Made by a program: the position numbers and the translations under genes
Notes under the pieces: generated by a model
What the model was told of the DNA's origin: nothing
Seen by the model: only the letters and a program-made list of their open reading frames with translations
The model's database searches: none
Origin: Marmoricola sp.
Lineage (GTDB): Bacteria; Actinomycetota; Actinomycetes; Propionibacteriales; Nocardioidaceae
Assembly: GCF_025965215.1 (NCBI RefSeq)
Contig: NZ_JAOPXI010000077.1
Location: 1 to 58,265 of the forward strand
Direction: 5' to 3'
DNA: 58,265 nucleotides
Shown: positions 52,027 through 58,265 of the stretch, one piece after another
Numbering within the stretch: the stretch's first letter is position 1
How the letters are laid out: the number at the start of each line of letters is the position of its first letter

Positions 52027-53273
52027 TCAGGCGTACGGCGCTCGCGTGAACCGGAACGTCGCGCACTCCAGGTAGGCGACCGATCCGTCGGTGCCCCGGT
52101 GTACCTCGAGGGTCTCTCCCAAGAGGTATCCCTGGGCGCCGCGGATCCGGTCGTGCTCGACGACGAACCGGTCCGCGAGCTCGGCCGGCGAGAGCGTCCA
52201 CAGCTCGAGCTGCTGGTTGGTCCAGCGCAGCTCGTGGGCGGTGTTGCCCCAGAACCAGAGGCCGAGCAGCTCGCTGACCCGCTCGGGCACGCTGCCCGAG
52301 GGGCTCCAGCGCTCGCCGCTGTACGGGTCCTGCCCGGCTCGCAGCGCCAGGGCGAGGGCATCGGTGCTGACGCCCGTGGTCGCGTTGCACAGGGCGACCA
52401 CCCCTTCACGGGTGGTGGGGTCGACGAACGCGGTCGCCAGGAACCCGGGCATCGAACCGGTATGACCGACCAGCCGCCGTCCGTCCTGCGCCAGCAGGCG
52501 CAGCCCGAGGCCATAGTCCGGCGCCACCCCAGGCTGTGCCATCTCCGCGAGCGTGTCCCTGCCCAGGACCCCGCTCGCCCCGGTGACGAGGAAGTCCAGC
52601 CACCGGGCGAGGTCGGCCAGCGTGCTCCACAGCTGGCCCGCGGGAGCCATGGCTCCGGTGTCCTCGTGCGGCTCGGTCGTCAGGGTCCCGGTGAAATGAG
52701 CCACGCTGCGTCCGGTCGCATGACGCCCGGGCAGCGGGTGGTAGGTCGTCTCCTCCATGCCCAGCGGCGCCAGCAACCTGCTCGACACCGAGGTGAACCA
52801 GTCCTCGGCGCGGATCCGCGCGACGACCTCACCGAGCAGCGCGAAGCCGAGGTTGCTGTAGTGGAAGGCGGTCCCGGGTCGCAGGACCTGGCCGCTGCCG
52901 TCGTTGTCGGCGAGCAGGCGGGCGACGCCGACTCCCGGTGATCGCTCCCACCAGGTCCCGACCGGTTCGGCCTGCATCCCTGAGGAGTGCGTCAGGAGCG
53001 TCCGGATCGTGGCGTCGGCGTAGCCGGTCTCCGGGATGAAGCGACCGAGGGCGTCATCGAGGTCGAGCAGGTCGTCGTCGCGGCATTGCAGCACCAGCAC
53101 CGCTGTCAGGGTCTTGGTGATCGAGCCGATCCGGTACTGAGTCCCGGGACCCTCGGCGTCGCCGGCCTGTCCGCTCCAGGTCAGCCGGCCCTCACGGGTA
53201 GTGGCACCGACGATCGACGGCAGGCGTCCCTCGGCCTGGGCCACGTCGAGGACCGCCTGCCGCCGGAGGTCCG

Positions 53274-53277
<4 letters not shown>
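52027..53277 (-). CDS. Serine hydrolase of the class C beta-lactamase/DD-peptidase family
   Basis: The 416-residue penicillin-binding-like hydrolase has SITK as the SxxK motif (about 50), YSN as the YxN motif (about 145) and HTGS (about 282) for the KTG-like box. No signal peptide is seen, so it probably acts in the cytoplasm on esters, amides or peptides rather than on the cell wall. It overlaps gcvP by four bases, so it lies in the glycine-riboswitch message. ATG 53277 is the usual start; the long upstream frame is gcvP shadow. Confidence 0.85.
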
Positions 53278-56105
<2,828 letters not shown>

Positions 56106-56154
56106 GAGGCTCCCGGAGAAATAGGGTCGGTCGCCTCCCCCTCTGTCGGGCGGT

Positions 56155-56277
56155 GCCCTTCAGAGTTGCCTGATCCGCACGGTCCTTGCGCCTGAGAGGT
56201 TCCGGGGAGGAATTGCCCCTTCGGCGCCCCGGCACGGCGCCCACACTTCGTGGACTCCGCCGGAGGCTCTCCCATGC
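56155..56277 (-). promoter_or_regulatory. Glycine riboswitch, single aptamer, upstream of gcvP
   Basis: On the minus strand the leader carries the glycine-aptamer core: GGGAGAGCC, the GCCGAAGGGGCAA strand, CTCTCAGGC, CAAGGACCG and the closing ACTCTGAAGGG, ending about 50 bases before the GcvP start. A GGAGGC/GCCTC pair near the start could act as expression platform. I see one aptamer, not two. It should raise gcvP expression when glycine binds. Confidence 0.93.
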
Positions 56278-56321
56278 GGGATTGTCAGCATGCTGTTCAC
56301 ACAGCGCTGTAAAAATACCAG

Positions 56322-56352
56322 CCCCGTCACGGTCCAAGACCGTAACGGGGCC
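56322..56352 (-). terminator. Intrinsic terminator after the MerR gene
   Basis: On the minus strand GCCCCGTTACGGTC pairs with GACCGTGACGGGGC (one mismatch) around a short loop, followed by TGGTATTTTTA. It ends the MerR message before the gcvP leader starts. Confidence 0.75.
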
Positions 56353-56376
56353 GGATGAGACTGGAGTCGAGGAAAA

Positions 56377-57003
56377 TCAGCTGGAGAGTCGCGCCTGACG
56401 CCGCATCGCGAGCTCGTCGCTCGCCGTGCTGTCGGCACCCGGGACATCGGCGGTGCGCTCGGAGGGAAGCTCGGCCAGCGAGCCCTCGATCTCGCGCCAG
56501 ACCCCGCCGATCGCGATGCCGAAGACGCCCTGCCCGCCCTGGAGCAGGTCGATCACCTCGTCGTTGCTGGTGCACTCGTAGACCGTGGCGCCGTCGCTCA
56601 TCAGCGTGACCCGGGTCAGGTCGTCGGTACCGCGGGCGCGGAGGTGGGCGACCGCCGTACGGATCTGCTGGAGGGAGACGCCGGCGTCCAGGAGGCGCTT
56701 GATCACCTTCAGGAGCAGGATGTCGCGGAAGCCGTAGAGGCGCTGGGTACCCGAACCGGTGGCACTGCGCACGGTCGGCTCGACCAGACCGGTGCGCGCC
56801 CAGTAGTCGAGCTGGCGGTAGGTGATCCCGGCGGCGCTGCAAGCCGTGGGACCGCGGTAGCCGAGGTCGTCCGGAAGGGACGAGACGTCGTCGCTGAACA
56901 GCAGGCCCTGCTCGCCGGCTGCTTCAGCGGCCTGCTCGGCGGCAAGCAGTGCCTGCGCGTCGATCTCGGCCACGGACGTGCCGTCTCCGTTGTTGGTAAC
57001 CAC
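56377..57003 (-). CDS. MerR-family transcription regulator (Rv1830-like)
   Basis: The 208-residue protein has a MerR HTH (about 45-115): YRQLDYWARTGLVEP, the GTQRLYGFRDILLLKVIKRLL segment and LQQIRTAVAHLRARG. An acidic N-terminal arm precedes it, and a C-terminal part of unknown ligand follows. GTG 57003 has GGAGG five bases away; 57027 is an alternative. M. tuberculosis has MerR-DUF151-MerR-gcvB in the same order. A MerR-like inverted repeat lies in the promoter region upstream. Confidence 0.85.
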   Translation of the reverse strand: MVTNNGDGTSVAEIDAQALLAAEQAAEAAGEQGLLFSDDVSSLPDDLGYRGPTACSAAGITYRQLDYWARTGLVEPTVRSATGSGTQRLYGFRDILLLKVIKRLLDAGVSLQQIRTAVAHLRARGTDDLTRVTLMSDGATVYECTSNDEVIDLLQGGQGVFGIAIGGVWREIEGSLAELPSERTADVPGADSTASDELAMRRQARLSS

Positions 57004-57115
57004 TGCGACCTCCAAGTCTCGCTCCACTGAGCGTAACCCCTGAGGAAGGGCGGTGGAACGACTGCGGACGCAGAAGTTGCAACCGTGGAGTTACAGCGAA
57101 GACATATGAAAGGTA

Positions 57116-57133
57116 AACCTCAGGTTGAGGGTT
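57116..57133. promoter_or_regulatory. Candidate MerR operator in the promoter of the Rv1830-like gene
   Basis: AACCTCA and TGAGGGTT arms (one-base offset) lie on the minus strand between a TTGACC -35 and a TTACCT/TACCTT -10. A site in that spacer is the usual MerR position. Confidence 0.4.
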
Positions 57134-57159
57134 GGTCAAAGACGTCACCCGGCGTGTCG

Positions 57160-57190
57160 CGAAACCTTAAAGTCAACCTTCAAGGTTTCG
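57160..57190. promoter_or_regulatory. 9-bp inverted repeat just after the DUF151 nuclease gene
   Basis: CGAAACCTT (57160-57168) and AAGGTTTCG (57182-57190) are perfect arms around 13 bases, directly after the stop at 57193. It may be a terminator or a MerR-protein site; the TCAACC/CTTCAAGG content suits the latter. Confidence 0.45.
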
Positions 57191-57192
57191 GG

Positions 57193-57666
57193 TCAGCTCT
57201 CCGGCGACTCGAAGTCCTCGGGGGACACCTGGTCGAGAAACTCGCGGAACGCCTCGACCTCGTCCTCACGCTCGTCCGGGACCGCGATGCCGACCTCGTC
57301 GAGCAGGTCCTCGGCGCACACGATCTTGGAGCCGGTCCGCAGGGCGAGCGCGATCGAGTCCGACGGTCGGGCGCTGATCTCCACACCCGAGTCCAGGACC
57401 AGGGTGGCGTAGAAGACGTTGTCGGTCATCTCGGTGATCCGTACCTCGGCGAGCCCGTTCCCGGTGGAGTCGAGCAGGTTCTTGAGCAGGTCGTGGGTCA
57501 ACGGCCGCGGCGGTACGACACCCTGCTGCGCGAACGCGATCGCCGTGGCCTCGACGGCACCGATCCAGATCGGCAGGTACCGCTCCCCCTCGGCCTCGCG
57601 AAGGAGCACGATGGGCTGGTTGGACGGCATCTCGACCCGTACTCCGACGACCTCGACTTCGCGCAC
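57193..57666 (-). CDS. Bifunctional nuclease family protein (DUF151)
   Basis: The 157-residue protein matches the DUF151 (BFN) family: MREVEVVGVRVE, LPIWIGAVEATAIAFAQQG, RPLTHDLLKNLL and ARPSDSIALALRTG. Homologues cut DNA and RNA in plants, and their bacterial role is unclear. It lies between two MerR genes, as in M. tuberculosis and Corynebacterium. The GTG start at 57666 is chosen from family length. Upstream, 203 bases separate it from the FtsR-like gene and hold an unusual hairpin element. Confidence 0.88.
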   Translation of the reverse strand: MREVEVVGVRVEMPSNQPIVLLREAEGERYLPIWIGAVEATAIAFAQQGVVPPRPLTHDLLKNLLDSTGNGLAEVRITEMTDNVFYATLVLDSGVEISARPSDSIALALRTGSKIVCAEDLLDEVGIAVPDEREDEVEAFREFLDQVSPEDFESPES

Positions 57667-57738
57667 GCTGTGAGCCTACCGAGTGCCCGAGCTTGCTCGA
57701 GGCCGAGTCGGCGAAGCAGCGTTGAGGAACGAAGTGAC

Positions 57739-57750
57739 GATCACGTGATC
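57739..57750. repeat. 12-bp perfect palindrome
   Basis: GATCACGTGATC lies between the two MerR-linked genes. It could be a regulator site. It is next to the long inverted repeat. Confidence 0.45.
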
Positions 57751-57755
57751 AGCCT

Positions 57756-57853
57756 AGGGCACGACTCCGCATCCTCGGCCGTCGCGAGCGTCGTTGGGCC
57801 GAGGTGCCAGCCCGGCGGCGTGCAGCAGGCTATGGGATGTGGAGTCGTGCCCT
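57756..57853. repeat. 98-base hairpin element with 19-bp arms
   Basis: Arms at 57756-57774 and 57835-57853 pair over 19 bp with one mismatch (G.U in plus-strand RNA). Inside, CCTCGGCC (57773-57780) and GGCCGAGG (57797-57804) form a second stem. Next to the right arm, GTGCCC-TGT-GGGCAC (57847-57861) is a rival hairpin. No protein gene fits here. Confidence 0.6.
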
Positions 57854-57869
57854 GTGGGCACGGGTGCCT

Positions 57870-58265
57870 TCAGCGCATTGAACGCAGGCCCGAGCGGACC
57901 AGCGTTGCGTGCAGTCTCAGCGACAACGCTGCGATGTCGTCCATGGCCTGGGCCGCGCGGCCCTCGGCACCGTCCTCACGGCTGTGCCGGATCGGTGAGA
58001 CGATCTGTTCCACCAGGCCGACCTCGCGGTCCGCGGCGGTCTTGAAGGCACGCAGATGGCGCGGCTCGATCCCGAAGGCGGCAAGTTCGCCGGCGGCCTT
58101 GGCGATCACCACGGCGTCCGCGTCGTAGTGCTTGGAACCCGTCCGGGTCCGGACCAGGGCGAAGCCTTCGAGCTGGTCGAGGAGGTCCTCGGTGATCTCT
58201 GCGGTCTTGACGAGCTCACGCCGCGAGATCCGTACGTCGCCCCGGTCGCCACGCAACAGGTCGCC
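57870..58265 (-). CDS. MerR-family regulator, FtsR/Rv1828-like, C-terminal part
   Basis: The frame is open to the window edge, so the N-terminal HTH is missing; 131 residues are visible. They hold the helical part that follows the MerR HTH (ISRRELVKTAEITEDLLDQLEGFALV, KHYDADAVVIAKAAGEL) and a C-terminal helix. Position next to DUF151 and gcvP matches Rv1828 and Corynebacterium FtsR, which control cell-division or carbon genes. A start at 58256 (TTG) is internal, not the true start. Confidence 0.85.
   Translation of the reverse strand, partial: GDLLRGDRGDVRISRRELVKTAEITEDLLDQLEGFALVRTRTGSKHYDADAVVIAKAAGELAAFGIEPRHLRAFKTAADREVGLVEQIVSPIRHSREDGAEGRAAQAMDDIAALSLRLHATLVRSGLRSMR

Noticed and set aside
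56106-56321. Tandem second glycine aptamer
   Set aside because: The sequence between the visible aptamer and the MerR terminator is too short and lacks the core strings.
57859-58265. Complete FtsR-like gene starting at 58256
   Set aside because: That codon is an internal TTG; the frame stays open to the window edge, so the gene is partial.

Overview
The window is high-GC, densely packed bacterial DNA from an actinobacterium. Markers are the Pup ligase PafA with PafB/PafC, the RNA-polymerase partner RbpA, a HelY-type helicase, an FtsR-type MerR gene beside a DUF151 nuclease, and many GTG starts without a Shine-Dalgarno site. The family set is closest to what I know of Nocardioidaceae; that placement is inference. 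I see no rRNA, tRNA, CRISPR array, insertion sequence or prophage.

Left part (1-9.1 kb): a block also found in mycobacteria, pafA(partial)-pafB-pafC-tatA-tatC-dagK-helY, then an Lrp regulator and a 5'-3' exonuclease. 9.1-15.3 kb: a lipoprotein with an M15-like peptidase motif, then a coenzyme-B12/radical-SAM lysine catabolism cluster: kamA on the minus strand and kdd-kamD-kamE-kal on the plus strand, chained by ATGA overlaps. The cleavage enzyme kce is not in the window. A 437-base gap (15247-15683) follows, with a consensus -35 box and a cloverleaf-like fold. 15.7-19.9 kb: DinB/DUF664 protein, FxsA, RbpA, an MFS permease, a glycerophosphodiesterase and a small zinc-ribbon protein.

19.9-32.5 kb: a MurA homologue fused to an XRE-type HTH domain, dehydrogenases, a PAS/response-regulator protein with a degenerate kinase core, a thioesterase, a VapBC pair with visible operators, an AraC regulator with two VOC proteins, and a short UvrA-like ATPase. 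In the gap after it, at 32538-32565, lies a sequence with the arms and spacing of a dif (XerC/XerD) site, so this window probably spans the replication terminus. The pafABC/helY, rbpA/fxsA and gcvP/MerR/DUF151 blocks also lie in the terminus half of the M. tuberculosis chromosome, which agrees.

32.6-36.4 kb: minus-strand regulator units: TetR with a hydrolase, ArsR with two SRPBCC proteins, and a PF10118 protein, each with inverted-repeat operators at its promoter. 36.4-52.0 kb: mainly plus-strand housekeeping genes: orphan histidine kinase, aldo/keto reductase, cyclophilin lipoprotein, OsmC (minus), PepN, FdhD, SbcD, SbcC, TldD, TldE and a secreted SGNH esterase. 52.0-58.3 kb: minus strand: serine hydrolase, glycine decarboxylase GcvP behind a glycine riboswitch, a MerR regulator, the DUF151 nuclease and a second, partial MerR (FtsR-like) gene. 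Two unusual inverted-repeat elements lie among these regulators.
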